DNA of 64,000 nt from Pelobates cultripes (GCA_933207985.1 OW240924.1:70550742-70614741); one strand, 5' to 3'; positions 34,247 through 48,944 are shown, numbered from the stretch's first letter. Numbers and translations are program-made. Notes: a model not told the origin generated them from the sequence alone.

Positions 34247-34760
34247 GAAAGGGACACTACAGTCACCAGAACACATACATCTTAATGTAGTTGTTCTGGT
34301 GAGTATAGTGAATCACTGCAGGTTTTTTATTGTAAACAGGCCGTGTTTATATTCCTGCTTAGGACACCTCCAGTGGCTGTCACTCAGGGGGCCACTAGAG
34401 TTGTTTTCTGGGTCAGTGCTGATTCAATGTGTCTATTTGAGGAGATGCTGAATGGCCAGGGAGCAGTTTGGCTCCGCCCACCCACCTCCTTGGCTGAGAT
34501 CATCAGAATTGAACATCTCAGCCAATCCAATACTTTTCTGTGGGAAAGTTTTGCTCAGATCAACAATTCTGATTATGTCAGCCAAGGAGGCGGATAGGGG
34601 TGAGGGTTAAACGCAAGGATCCTGTGCGGCGCTGAAAAAAGGTGAGTAAATTACCTTTCTAACCCGAGGTAAGGTGGGGCCGACCAACACAAAGAGTTGT
34701 TTTAGAACTATAGTGCCAGGAATACACGTTTGTGTTCCTGACACTATAGTGCCTCATTAA
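34247..34760 (+). mobile_element. T2-like MITE
   Basis: Left end AAAGGGACACTACAGTCACC, right end ACACTATAGTGCCTCATTAA. Internal hairpins pair AGTCACCAGAAC with GTTCTGGTGAGT, and CTATAGTGCCAGGAA with its complement. A donor-like AAAAGGTGAGTAA lies at 34636-34648. The left TTAA has decayed to TGAA. Confidence 0.8.
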
Positions 34761-35809
34761 TAGCAAACACACTGACTAAATTACATTTGCAAAGTATCTT
34801 GGTGTGATACATTTTATACTATTAAATAAGCGTGGTTGGTTCTAGATCGGCCAGTGTTTGTCCTCCACCATACTATATTTTAAACACAAATAACTTGCAG
34901 ACATTGTATCACGTATTACCCAGCCCTAGGAAAAAAAGTTGGCAAGCATCATTACAATTAACTTAGTATATTACTCAGACCACTGGATTACAGGTGTAAA
35001 TGCTAACAAAATATTAAAATCCAAATGAAAAGGTTAAAGTAATAAACACACATTTCACACACCCACTCACTGGAATAATAAAGTCTGTGGAAAGAGTGAT
35101 ATCAGAGGGAGAGTTTTATGCTGTTAGTCCAGTGCAGAACACGGGTAGTCGACGTGAATGATTATTCCGAAAAACCAGAATGAGAGTCATCCAAAGAATA
35201 ATATAAAACACTGAAATGATTGTCCTTTGCTTATTGCAAGCTCAATGTGCTGAAAACATTTTTATTTTTTTACTTTACATGGGGCCCATTTATTCATAGC
35301 AGCTGGAAGGTAGATTCTTAACCCCGGTTCCTATATAACCATATATATAATCTCCCAGAGGATTAAAGCTGCATTAGAGGTGAGTAACCTTTTTTGACTC
35401 TAAAATCATGACAGAAGAAAATGTCCTACTTGATTTAGATTTTTATGAAGGTCTCTGGAGAAGATGGGAGATAATCTGCTCCTGTGTGCTTTATAGGGAA
35501 TTGAGAGCACCCTAATTGTTTCATTTTGCACAGTACACAATGTGGGTGAATCGTGTTGCCTCTGTTTATGGCGGAACTGAGTGCCCCATACTTTTGGTTT
35601 TAACCAACTTAATTATTATTTTTTGGGGGGGGGTTAGGTGGGAGAGGATTTTTTTTTTGTTATTATTATTCTTTACAATGCATAAATATTAATGATGACC
35701 GGGGTTGAAACAAAATAAAGGAATAACAACAAATATAGTAAATATAAAGAACCATGACATGCATATATCACACTTTTAAAACCAATGTTACATAGTATCA
35801 ATAAACATC
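34761..35809. other. Intergenic sequence, nothing recognised
   Basis: AT-rich. No supported feature. Confidence 0.4.
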
Positions 35810-36461
35810 TGTCACAGCTACACTGCCCAACTTACAAGTATAGGTCAGAAATAGGAAGACAAGGAGGACGTATTGCCAGACCTTAGATAGGCTGGGTTTA
35901 ATATAGAAAAGGAGAAAATGTCTACACATAATGCTAGTCAAGATCAGGATACAAGCCAGGTCAAGATTACAGAGGCCAGGTAGGTCAATATACAAGCCAC
36001 AATCAAATAACCAGAATATCAGATAATATATAACGCACTATACAAAGAACCGATAGGAAACCACAACAGGGCAAAGACTACAGGGCTGAAAAATTATTTA
36101 AACGTGACTTATTTATATTTATTGGTCCACGTCACCTCTGTGACCCCAAAAAGTGCAGGAACAGGGTCGCAGTGATGACGTGCCACACATAGAACCCGAA
36201 ATGATGCTAGGCATCATATTAGTTTAAGTAGAACATGATGTGTCCCTCTCCCTGAAAAAGATAAGGAAGATTTTGCCTCCCGTATTCAGCACATTCGGGA
36301 AGACCGAATACAAGCACCGATCATGAAAGCAGAAAAGGAATGTGAGGTGCGGTTTCCCGATTGCCGCGCATAGCTCACAGGAATGCTGGAGCGGTGTGTC
36401 GATTGGATATGTACTATGACAACAACACACACAGCACCTACATATCGGTGATACAGCTACA
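35810..36461 (-). repeat. Probable solo LTR, diverged relative of the 6.6-kb family
   Basis: In sense it starts TGTAGCTGTA (complement of 36461-36452) and ends TAGCTGTGACA (at 35810), the same terminal pattern as the LTR at 6636. A TATA-like TTTAAATAAT is followed by TGCCCTGTTGTGGTTTCC (sense, near 36056-36074), which aligns with TGCCCTATCATGGTTTCT of copy 1. Length 652 against 629. I could not find matching 5-bp duplications, so edges are provisional. Confidence 0.55.
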
Positions 36462-39080
<2,619 letters not shown>

Positions 39081-40260
39081 CGTTTTAAATCATTTGAGGG
39101 GTATACAATGAGCATGGTAAAGTAATTTAGGTGAATTTCCTGTGACAAATGGCAGGAATTTGACTAGGTATGCATATTGTTCGAGAAGGTCCTTGATGGT
39201 CAAATCAGGAAAGTGTTGTAGCCATTGTGATGAGCCAGTTTTTAGGATATTCCAGTCTGTAACATATCTGCATATAAAGTAGAGAAATTTGACTAGGTAT
39301 GCATATTGTTTGAGAAGGTTCTTGATGGTCAAATCAGGAAAGTGTTGTAGCCATGTGATGAGCCAGTGTTTAGGATATTCCAGTCTGTAACATATCTCAA
39401 TATAAAGAAGAGTCATGAGATAGAATATAAGGGTACAGGTGTGAAATGTAAAAGTAAATCTATTGGATTTTACCAGTCAGCTTCTTCAAAATCTCATATT
39501 ACGAGATAGTTTATAGGTTGGAAGTAGGCAAACCATCGGAGAGGAAGATACGGGAATTTCTTCTTGATTTTGGGTCATTGTTAGCATTCTCTTGAAAACA
39601 TGGGTTGTTGATTATTGGCAAAAATAAGGACCTAGCAGGGTGTGCCCCAAGTTTTTACATATAAATCTACAGGCTTTAATTGGAGATAGCAATAAGGGAT
39701 TTGTTTCTATTGGTGGTGGTAAGGAAGATCGTGGAGTATGCAAGAGCGACAACAGAAAAAGAGGACTCACCAGCTCCAAATCTAAACTGACTTCTGAGTA
39801 GCATCCTTCTCCTGTGATCCAATCCAATGTGTGTCATAGTCTACCATCATATTTGGCAAGTTTAGTCTACCGTGAAATTTATATTGATAGAGTTTTGTTA
39901 GAATAAAATGAGGCGATGCCGCTTTTTATTGAGAAATAACTTATTTTTGTTTGATAGAAATAGCGGTAGGATTTGAAATGGGTAAAGTATTTTAGCGAAG
40001 CTGATTAGTATAAGCAGACGTGCTCTGCCTGAAAGAGAAAGTGGTAATGAGGACCACCTATTCAAGTCTACAGCCACAGAGTAAAGGATTAGGTGTATAT
40101 TTACATGACAGAATTGTGACAATTGTCTGGGGATATGGACTCCCAAGTATTTAAATTGTGAATTTGACCAAGTAAGTGGAATATCATGAAATCACCTGGG
40201 TCAAGTGCCAGTCAATTTTTGCCAGTTAATTGTGAAGCCGGCTATTGTATGGAACAGGCA
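39081..40260 (-). mobile_element. L1-type LINE ORF2 remnant (C-terminal part)
   Basis: In sense (from 40260 down): FKYLGVHIPRQLSQF..., then AVDLNRWSSLPLSLSGRARLL and ILYPFQILPLFLSNKNKLFLN (39898-40170). This is the RT thumb region typical of L1/Tx1 ORF2, where a 'LGRI..IKM..LP..LY.FQ.LP' block is diagnostic. Downstream C-terminal blocks lie at 39827-39612 and 39416-39090. Stops and frameshifts separate them. The RT active site and endonuclease are not present in the window, so this is a 5'-truncated, decayed copy. Confidence 0.75.
39157..39430 (-). repeat. 139-bp tandem duplication within the LINE remnant
   Basis: AATTTGACTAGGTATGCATA starts at 39157 and again at 39296. The two units differ at a few positions (for example 'gttcgag' versus 'gtttgag', 'ccattgtgatg' versus 'ccatgtgatg'). 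The duplicated peptide HFPDLTIK(N/D)LL(K/E)QYAYLVKFL appears twice on the - strand. Confidence 0.9.
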
Positions 40261-42649
40261 CACCAAAATAAATGTGATTTAATTAGGCAATCAGATTTAA
40301 ATATACTGCTATGTGCTTCTCATGAGAAAGAGGTGTATGAGGTGCCTGTATGAGTTGGTAGGGTACCTGGTGGAAGAGTGGTAAGAAGGCTTGCTGGCCT
40401 AGTTACCTCAATTTTACTTAGGCTTTATTTTAGCACCCCTCTCCAGCTGGAGATGTGACAGCCCACAATGTTGAAGTTGGCGCTGCACCTCTGGTGTCAA
40501 GTGCTGCGAATGACTAGGAGTCACCGGTTCTGTCAACCCAGCTCCTCAAATTTGGGGGATGTCAGTCACCAACATGGTGTAAAGAGGTTCTTTAGAACAT
40601 GGTGCAGTCTATTCAAGAGGCCTTGACTTTCAAGGACAGTGACCATGGGAATGTTGGGTCCGGGGGGAAAATGGACGGTCCAACTGATGGTTATGGGTGG
40701 GGTGATGTTAAAAAGGCACTTCAGCCTATAAAATGCAGGTTAGGTTAGAATTGATGTTGATTGTGCGTTCCACGTCGATTGGGGTTAGAGGGAGTTAGAA
40801 TTAAAGTTGACTTAAGGGTTCCAACTTTGAACATCTTGTGAACTGAAACTCATGATTGTCAGCCAGGCAAGCTTTCATAGGTAAAGGAGTAAAAGTCAAT
40901 AAAACGAACAAAACACAACTATCAATTCATAGGACCCTCCAATGTACTAGGCCTGATGCAAGGTCCTCTCACCCCTCTTTAAGATCAGCATTCCATGTTC
41001 AAATGATTCAAATGAATGAAGTGTTCCAAGAAAGGTTATAGAGGATACATAAACAAAGTAAACATCTCACCTTTACTTACAGATACAAGGTATTGTAACT
41101 ACTATCAGTCTCTGCCCAGGCCTTTTTAGTGCCAAAACACCTGTCTGCCACGAGCACATCTGTCGGAGATACCTGTATCAGCAAAACATACCATTAGGAC
41201 CATATTGAAAACTCTTTTAAACATATATAGCTCTCAATTTTTGCTATACAAAGGAGTGAATTTTCATTCAAATCATCCATTTCAGCATTTATCTTCTAAG
41301 ATGTGACCTTTCTCAAGACACAACCAAACATCACCAAGGCAGTAATATGGACCATACCACGCCCTCTACTTCGCTTTAAATAAAACAAAAAAAACTAAAA
41401 TAGAGTGTTAGATCAATTAATATTCGCATACAGTACAATATATATATATATATTGTACTCGGAGTAAGTGAGCATCCCAATGAGAACTTCTTTCTTTTCC
41501 TGTTATTATCAATGGACTCTTTTCTTCATTCAGTTGCTCGGAATTCAACCAATAAAGGCTATAACTGTGCAAACAGAGGGTGCAACAAGGAGCAGGGAAC
41601 AGGGGGAGGGGAAGGAGAATTTGCTTCCTATCTGCCAGCGTTCATCTGAGGTTTCAGAAACATAAAGTGGAGGGAGGGGGGGGATTTTCGGGAAGTGGTT
41701 GTTATGTCAGAAGCTGGCACTTCCACACTCAGACAGGCCTGCTGAGGCTGCAGGATGGCACAACCACCGTTTGAACAAAGGCCGTATTCAGTGGGCTTTC
41801 TGTAGAGGAGTAAAGAGGCAGATCGAGGCCTGTTCCTGCAGGTTGAGGCTGAGAAGTAAAAAAAAAAACCCATGTGGGACACATATTCACTGACCCAAGT
41901 TATTCGGCAGATGGGCCCCACATTTCAGGATGACTCGACCTCCAGCACACAAGGAACCCATTACTTTTCTAAGCAAACATTTAACCCATTGTACTGAGAT
42001 CTGGAAAATAACAGTTTTGCGTGCCCTCGATAAGCGTTCTCTGCTCTGCGTTCACAATGTACGATAAAATGAAGGGAGAAAAAAAAAAGAATAATTTAGA
42101 TGTTTTTAAAATTGTGTATAAGAAATCCTCTGTCTCTAATCCCAATTCTTTATATATGAGATTATTTTGTTCCTTAAGATATTTATTTTTCTAGATTGTT
42201 TCTAAAAACAAAATGAATCAATTTGAGTTTACGGGATACTAAATTTTTATCCATGTTTAGTTCATTTGTTCATTAATTTATTATTTATTTATGACTTACT
42301 GTGTTTAGTAGAATCTTTCTATAAAACTACAACAGAGGCTGTTCTCGAAAAGAAAATCATCATCCCTATAAATTAGTCTTTGGAAAGTTATATGAGGCCA
42401 GAAAACTTTCATGAGATCCACATGCAAATCATTAATTGAACATAGCGTTAAGCTATTATGTTGTTTCTGCAGTTTTTCTTGATTAGTCCAATATTTATGT
42501 TAATATTCGTTTTATTTTAATATATTTATCCCTTTGGTAATCCCTTACATTTTTTTCCTCAGGAATAATTCTATCTGGAATATTGACCTTCCTTTATTTT
42601 TGTGTGTTTTATTTAAATATTTTTTTTACAATTGCAATTGTATTTCACC
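40261..42649. other. Intergenic sequence, nothing recognised
   Basis: No convincing exon. A short (TA)n lies at 41440-41455 and a GGGGGG patch near 41675. Part of 40261-40850 could belong to the LINE but I cannot show it. Confidence 0.35.
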
Positions 42650-43471
42650 TTAAAGGAACACAGCAAGTACCATAACCACTACATACTACTGTAGTGTTTA
42701 TGGTAGCTGGGTTGCCACCTTTAAAAAAATAAATAAATACTGGCCATGCTAATCTGCATAATTAATTATATATGTGTGACATCACAGAACACGTTGTCAC
42801 TTGAGACTTATCGTGAAAAAAAAGTCTATGTGTAAATAACAGTGTGTGCATACTGTGTCTGAGTGTGTGTCAGTTTCTTTATACTGTGAGTGTGTGACTA
42901 TTATGTCCGTATTTATGCAGGTATTTATGCAGGTTTACTGTGAGTGTGTGACTATTATGTCCCATGTATAATTGAGGTTAATATTCTGGCTCTATTTCTC
43001 TCACCACTCTACCATAGTCACATCAGAGAAAAATAACAGCCTTTAAATTGCTGGTATTTTTGTAATACAGGCAACGGCCAGAGAGCCTCAAATACCGGCT
43101 GTGCTGGTAAAATACCAGCCAGGTGACAACCTTAATGGTGGCACAAGCGCCCTGGTACATCCCCAACTAATTTGTCAAATCGTTTTAGAATACCCTTTGT
43201 ACCCATAATGCATCCAGTCTTCTTCTGCAAGAGAAGCCAAATTTAATGAGCTTTGCAGGTTTAATACAGGTCCAATACAGATCAAATACAGGCCTGTGCA
43301 CATTGCTCAACTGATGCTCTTAGCCAATGAGTTCCTCTGCTGTGCATCCAAAGGCACCCAGCAGTTCTAAAATAGTCTAACAAATTATTCTGGGAGGGCA
43401 TCGGGGCACTCCTGACACCATAAAGTCTACAGCGGGCTATAGTGGTTATAGTGCTTGAAGCGTTCCTTTAA
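42650..43471 (+). mobile_element. T2-like MITE carrying a nested hAT
   Basis: TTAA at 42650-42653 and 43468-43471. Left end TTAAAGGAACACAGCAAGTACC, right end CTATAGTGGTTATAGTGCTTGAAGCGTTCCTTTAA. The hAT at 42708-43134 interrupts it. Confidence 0.8.
42708..43134 (+). mobile_element. hAT element (GGGTTGCCACCT family), short copy
   Basis: Ends TGGGTTGCCACCT and AGGTGACAACCTTA. Duplications ATGGTAGC (42700-42707) and ATGGTGGC (43135-43142) match at 7 of 8. It shares 'gctaatctgcataattaa' and 'aaataccggctgtgc' with 24555-25731 but lacks the inverted minisatellite, having only a short TGTGAGTG repeat. Confidence 0.87.
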
Positions 43472-43834
43472 ATTTGACACTAGCAATATGTAGAAAAATA
43501 TATTTTGTATATGGTACTTAGGATTACTTGCCAATGCATGATTTTACTTTGGAATGCTTAGGGAAAAAATTGATACTTCAGTACTTTAACCCTTACCCCA
43601 TACCCTTACCTCCTGCTTTAACCCTTGAGTGACCATAGTTTTTAGGACAAATGTACTTAAACTCTGACTGAAATTAGACACTTACTAAGAAAGTATGAAA
43701 TTATCCAGGAAAAAAATGCATTGCTAAATGCTAAAATAGCTTTACTTGCTAATACACAGGAAATCAGAAAACCTCAGTCATAAAGGTGGTTACAAATGTA
43801 AGCCCATCAAATAGGTTTAGACATTCAAACAATG

Positions 43835-45386
43835 TACAGGTGATACTCGAAAAATTTGAATATAGTGCAAAAGTTCATTTATTTCAGTAACGCAACGTAA
43901 AATTACATGCAAAGCAAGATAGTTCAAGCCGTGATTTGTCATAAGTGCGATGATTATGGCTTACAGCTCATGAAAACCCCAAATCCACAATCTCAGTAAA
44001 TTAGAATATTACATGCAATCAATAAAACAAGGAGTGTACATAGAACAATATCGGACCTCTGAAAAGTATAAGCATGCATATGGACTCAGTACTTGGTTTG
44101 GGCCCCTTCTTCAGCAATTACTGCCTCAATGCGGCCTGGCATAGAAGCTATCAGCCTGTGGCACTGCTGAGGTGTTATGGAAGGATGCTTCAATAGCGGC
44201 CTTCAGCTCTTCTGCATTGTTCGGTCGCATGTCTCTCATCTTTCTCTTGGCAATGCCCCATAGATTCTCTATGGGGTTCAGGTCAGACCAGTTTGCTGGC
44301 CAATCAAGCACAGTAATTCCACGGTCATTAAACCAGGCTTTGGTGCTTTTGGCAATGTGGGCAGGTGCAAAGTCCTGCTAGAAAATTAAGTCAGCATCCC
44401 CATAAAGCTTGTCTGCGGAAGGAAGCATGAAGTGCTCCAAAATCTCCTGGTAGAGGGCTGCGTTGACCCTGGACTTAATGAAGCACATTGGACCAACACC
44501 AGCAGATGACATGGCTCCCCAAATCAACAGACTGGAAACTTCACGCTGGACTTCAGGCATCTTGCAGTGTGTGCCTCTCCATTCTTCCTCCAGACTCTGG
44601 GTCCTTGGTTTCCAAATGAAATGCAAAAGTTGCTCTCATCAGAAAGAGGACTTTGGACCACTGAGCAACAGACCAACAGACGCTTCTGACTTGTTTGTTG
44701 TTCAGGAGCTGCTTGACAAGAGGAATACGACATCTGAAGCCCATGTCCAGGATCCGTCTGTGTGTGGTGGCTCTTAATGCACTTACTCCAGCCTCAGTCC
44801 ACTCATTGTGAAAGTCCCCAACACATTTGAATGGCCTTTTCCTGACAATCCTCTCCAGGCTGCGGTCATCCCTGCTGCTTGTGCACCTTTTTCTTCCACA
44901 CTTTTCCCTTCCACATAACTTTCTATTAATGTGCTTTGATACAGCACTTTGGGAACATCCAACTTCCTTCGCAATTGCATTTTGAGGCTTTCCCTCCTTA
45001 TGCAGGGTATCAGTGATGGTTTCATGCACAACTGTCAGGTCAGCAGTCATCCCCATGATTGTGATTCCTACTGAACCAGACTGAGAGACCATTTAAAAGC
45101 TCAGAAACCCTTTGCAGGTGCTATGGCTTACTTAGCTGATTAGAGTGGGACACTATGAGCCTAGAATATCGCACCTTTTCACAATATTCTAATTTACTGA
45201 AATTGTGGATTTGGGGTTTTCATGAGCTGTAAGCCATAATCATCGCACTTATGACAAATCACGGCTTGAACTATCTTGCTTTGCATATAATGCGTCTATA
45301 TCATTTATTAGTTTCCCCTTTTACGTTGCATTACTGAAATAAATGAACTTTTGCCCGATGTACTAATTTTTTGAGTATCACCTGTA
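43835..45386 (-). mobile_element. Tc1/mariner transposon (lineage B), inactivated
   Basis: TA at both ends (43835-43836, 45385-45386). Long terminal inverted repeats of about 200 bases (CAGGTGATACTC... and complement), which is the IR/DR layout. The transposase runs on the - strand: DNA-binding HTH part at 45092-44740 (NAIAKEVGCSQSAVSKHI), first catalytic Asp in SDESNF, second in QDFAPAH (near 44375), Glu in NPIEN (44274 region). A TAG before QDFAPAH and two frameshifts break it. The right repeat is included in a tandem duplication. Confidence 0.92.
44126..45092 (-). pseudogene. Tc1-like transposase pseudogene
   Basis: Cut-and-paste transposase of the Tc1 family, read in three frames. The N-terminal helix-turn-helix recognises the inverted repeats. 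The C-terminal DDE domain retains all three acidic motifs (SDES, QDFAPAH, DLNPIENLWG) but not in one frame. Start is at the ATG complementary to 45092 (MVSQSGSVGI). The frame slips near 44640, and a stop precedes the second Asp. It cannot yield a functional enzyme. Confidence 0.88.
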
Positions 45387-46031
45387 TGTGTATGTATAGA
45401 TATGTTAGGGAAGAGGAACGAAATTAAATAAAATAACATAATAAAGTAAATAATGTGCAGAAAGTTGGTTAACAATATGCAAAACGAAAAGATATGTTCA
45501 ATATTTTTACTACCACCTTGTAGCTGACCATCGTTGGGAAGAGAGTACCAAAAAAAGCATATATTAAAATATATACATTTTTTACTTAGCTGATTAGAGT
45601 GGGACACTATGAGCCTAGAATATCGCACCTTTTCACAATATTCTAATTTACTGAAATTGTGGATTTGGGGTTTTCATGAGCTGTAAGCCATAATCATCGC
45701 ACTTATGACAAATCACGGCTTGAACTATCTTGCTTTGCATATAATGCGTCTATCTCATTTATTAGTTTCCCCTTTTACGTTGCATTACTGAAATAAATGA
45801 ACTTTTGCCCGATGTTCTAATTTTTTGAGTATCACCTGTATGTGTATGTATAGATATGTTAGGGAAGAGGAACGAAATTAAATAAAATAACATAATAAAG
45901 TAAATAATGTGCAGAAAGTTGGTTAACAATATGCAAAACGAAAAGATATGTTCAATATTTTTACTACCACCTTGTAGCTGACCATCGTTGGGAAGAGAGT
46001 ACCAAAAAAAGCATATATTAAAATATATATA
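45128..46031 (+). repeat. 464-bp tandem duplication including the right Tc1 repeat
   Basis: TTACTTAGCTGATTAGAGTG begins at 45128 and at 45592. The units agree nearly throughout (differences such as 'tctatatcat'/'tctatctcat' and 'gatgtac'/'gatgttc'). The unit spans the right inverted repeat of the Tc1 element plus about 205 bases of flanking DNA, so the duplication postdates the Tc1 insertion. Confidence 0.92.
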
Positions 46032-46039
46032 TATATATA

Positions 46040-46790
46040 TGATGTAGATCATCTAAGAATCTACAAACTTGACATTACTTTTAAAAACAACCATCTTAAA
46101 CATCTGGTCATTAATATTAAGGTCTCACGTGCCATCTTCAGACTTCAAGGTGAGTGAATGAGCCAATTCAAAGGACATAACTTGCAAATGTGAACTTAAA
46201 TGACCGATAATCGGGATTCCTATTCTTTATGCAAGTTCCTCTTCATGTTTCATCACATAGGAATATAACTTCCTCATAAAATTTCTTTATATTAATCATG
46301 CTTTCTGAATTTTAACCACAAGAACAAAGTTAAAGTGGAATTAATTAATAGGGGAATTACTGTGAACCACCTTTAGAATTACCCAAATCTGCTATTTAAG
46401 CCGTGGTACCTGGGCGGGGAAGGGGTCACCCATGGTTAATGGTGAAATATGGCTACGTATGCCTTAATTTTCAAAGAGAAAATTAATCTGTAATGCACTT
46501 AATTGAATTCAAGTGGTTTGCAAGTTACTATATGTAAATATGGATTAAGAGATGCTTCTCTTCTGACTTCAAATTGCTAAACGTTGAGACAGTATATTTA
46601 TTTTCATGGTGATTGCTATTTATTTACCACTTTGCCCCAGAACAGAACCTGCTTTTGCTTTGATAAATCTCCCTCAAAGTTGGCAGATTGTAACTGACAT
46701 CTCTAAAGTTTAATGTGTGTCTTTGACACCCTTTACATTTAGCTTAATTCATTGGGACAGTGGGCAGTGGGACAGTCACCTTACCACTAA
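46040..46790. other. Intergenic sequence, nothing recognised
   Basis: No supported feature. Confidence 0.4.
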
Positions 46791-46995
46791 CACTGGGTTA
46801 ACTGTTGAGGAAGTGTCAGTTTAGACACAAAACGCATTGAACTGCCTTTGGATTTTTTCTGCTCTCCAGGTGTGTTGGGTGTTTTCTATTCTCTATTTGC
46901 AGTCCACAATTGGTCTTCTTCTGCCTTGTATCTACTATATTCTAATAAATCAGCAACTATCGTGGAATTAACTCCTATATTTGTTGGTGTCTGAC
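46791..46995 (+). other. Hairpin-AAAACGC dispersed repeat
   Basis: GAGGAA then stem GTGTC (46813-46817) paired with GACAC (46824-46828), followed by AAAACGC. An AATAAA (near 46944) and a 'cagcaac' tail follow ~120 bases later. Same design as 22557 with a different stem. Confidence 0.4.
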
Positions 46996-47448
46996 GAGTG
47001 TGATTAAAATTTCATTTTTTTTTGGTTACTACACTAACACACTAACCCTAAAAAACTTAGTCCTATCCCTAACCCTAATATTATAAAATTACACCTAGCC
47101 TCACAAATTCATATAAAAAAAAATACTTAACAGCGAAGCATGAATTAGGAGAAGATAATGCTATCGTAGACATCAGATTGAAAAACTTGCAGAACTTCTT
47201 AACGCCATTATTCCGTTAGTAAACCTTTCACTGTTATGTTTCCTCTCTCAAGTTCATTGCCAGAAATGTTTTATAACTGGAGGTAAGTGGCCCTTCTAAC
47301 CTCTAGAGACATCCTTCGTTTGCTGCTTTCATTGTTAACCAGTAAATTGGCTGATAACTTACCTACTATGACTCATGCACGTGCAAATATTAACAACCAA
47401 ACCAAAGCGTGAATTGTGGAAAGCTCAAAGCAAAATTTGAGATTCACT
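46996..47448. other. Intergenic sequence, nothing recognised
   Basis: Contains a few CCCTAA-like motifs (47040-47090) that are too irregular to be a telomeric array. Confidence 0.4.
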
Positions 47449-47950
47449 TTAAAGGACCACTCTAGGCACCCAGACCACTTCACCTTAATGAAGTGGTCTG
47501 GGTGCCAGGTCCAGCTAGGGTTAACCCATTTTTTCATAAACATAGCAGTTTCAGAGAAACTGCTATGTTTGTGAATGGGTTAAGCCTTCCCCTATTTCCT
47601 CTAGTGGCTGTCTCATTGACAGCCGCTAGAGGTGCTTGCGTGCTTCTCACTGTGATTTTCACAGTGAGAGCACGCCAGCATCCATAGGAAAGCATTATGA
47701 ATGCTTTCCTATGTGACCGGCTGAATGCGCGCGCAGCTCTTGCTGCGCGTGCGCATTCAGCCGTATGGGAGGAGAAGAGGAGGATCGGAGGAGGAGAGCT
47801 CTCCGCCCAGCGCTGGAAAAAGGTAAGTTTTAACCCCTTTCCCCTTTCCAGAGCCGGGCGGGAGGGGGACCCTGAGGGTAGGGGCACCCTCAGGGCACTA
47901 TAGTGCCAGGAAAACGAGTATGTTTTCCTGGCACTATAGTGGTCCTTTAA
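47449..47950 (+). mobile_element. T2-like MITE built of successive palindromes
   Basis: TTAA at 47449-47452 and 47947-47950. Left TTAAAGGACCACTCTAGG, right CTATAGTGGTCCTTTAA. Five consecutive inverted repeats are visible: ACCCAGACCACTTCA/TGAAGTGGTCTGGGT, CATAGCAGTTTC/GAAACTGCTATG, CCTCTAGTGGCTGTC/GACAGCCGCTAGAGG, GAATGCGCGCGCAG/CTGCGCGTGCGCATTC and ACTATAGTGCCAGGAAAAC/complement. A donor-like AAAAGGTAAGTT lies at 47818-47829. Non-coding. Confidence 0.9.
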
Positions 47951-48097
47951 ATTCACTTTGAACGTCAATCAATTCACAATTTAGTGAATAACCCTGTTGG
48001 TGGTAACAGGAAATCTAAATTCTGACATAGTTTTCATTGCTGTTGCCATCTGAATATCTTGGAAGCATCACTTGGAACCACATGAAACCCAGGTGCA

Positions 48098-48370
48098 TTA
48101 CTTATTCCATGTATCGATCAATACTCTGACACGATCGTCTGAATTACTTTTTTGAAGCTTGTGCAAGATCTTTTCATGCTGAATGTCCAAATAACTTGTG
48201 TCTGCTTCTCCAGTCCCATTTGTCAGTGACCTAACTGGAATGGATCCATTTTCATCTTGAATCTCAATGAGCTTGGCAATTCTGCTTCCCTTACAAATTG
48301 ATTTTCTACCATGTGACACAGATCCTCTACAACCCCACGGTATAAATTGAGGATGTGTAGCAGAGCAGAG
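48098..48370 (-). CDS. Unrecognised possible terminal coding exon
   Basis: On the - strand a strong acceptor (a pyrimidine-rich tract ending CTTCCTCTTCCAG, AG at 48372-48371) opens a 90-codon phase-0 frame ending at TAA (48098-48100). The translation is not low-complexity: it starts LCSATHPQFIPWGCRGSV, contains IQDENGSIPVRSLTNGTGEA and ends DDRVRVLIDTWNK. It has charged, helix-like composition in the last third and no signal or membrane segment. I do not recognise the family. Upstream exons, if any, would lie at higher coordinates beyond the Tc1 element. No poly-A signal was seen before the adjacent MITE. It could also be a decayed exon. Confidence 0.4.
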   Translation of the reverse strand, partial: LCSATHPQFIPWGCRGSVSHGRKSICKGSRIAKLIEIQDENGSIPVRSLTNGTGEADTSYLDIQHEKILHKLQKSNSDDRVRVLIDTWNK

Positions 48371-48895
48371 CTGGAAGAGGAAGCAAGTAAAAACTATGTT
48401 TTGGGCATATTGGGACATAAATTCCATGATCTCTACTCATCACCAGAAACTGGACCCCACCTTTGGTTAGGATTTACCATAAGGCAGCCACCTATGGCCC
48501 ACATGTTAGACAGGGGACCTGGAGCCATGAATTTGGTTTGCCCCTTTAACCATCCCCAAACCGTTAATCTGCCCAGAGCGTGTGGGATCCTAATCCTTCG
48601 CTGTCCAACCCTCAGCTAACCTGACTATTTTTTATCCTGTTTTTAAATGTAACTATGCTCTCCCTAATCTGATGACCAGTGTTGTTTATGGTTAAACCTA
48701 CTTGTCTTGGCTTGCATAAGAATAATTTTTATTATAAAAATAATGTACTGAAATATGAAAAATGCACAGCCCTGTAGTGCCAGACAATAAAATATTGTGG
48801 AACAGTTACATACGTAAAAGTAATTAATTGGAAGCAAATTTTGCCTTTAAGATTTCTGATAAATAGCTAAAACAAAACTGGGGAATAATATATAT

Positions 48896-48944
<49 letters not shown>

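Noticed and set aside
47025..47095. Interstitial telomere array
   Set aside because: Only a few irregular CCCTAA-like motifs; no tandem (TTAGGG)n run.
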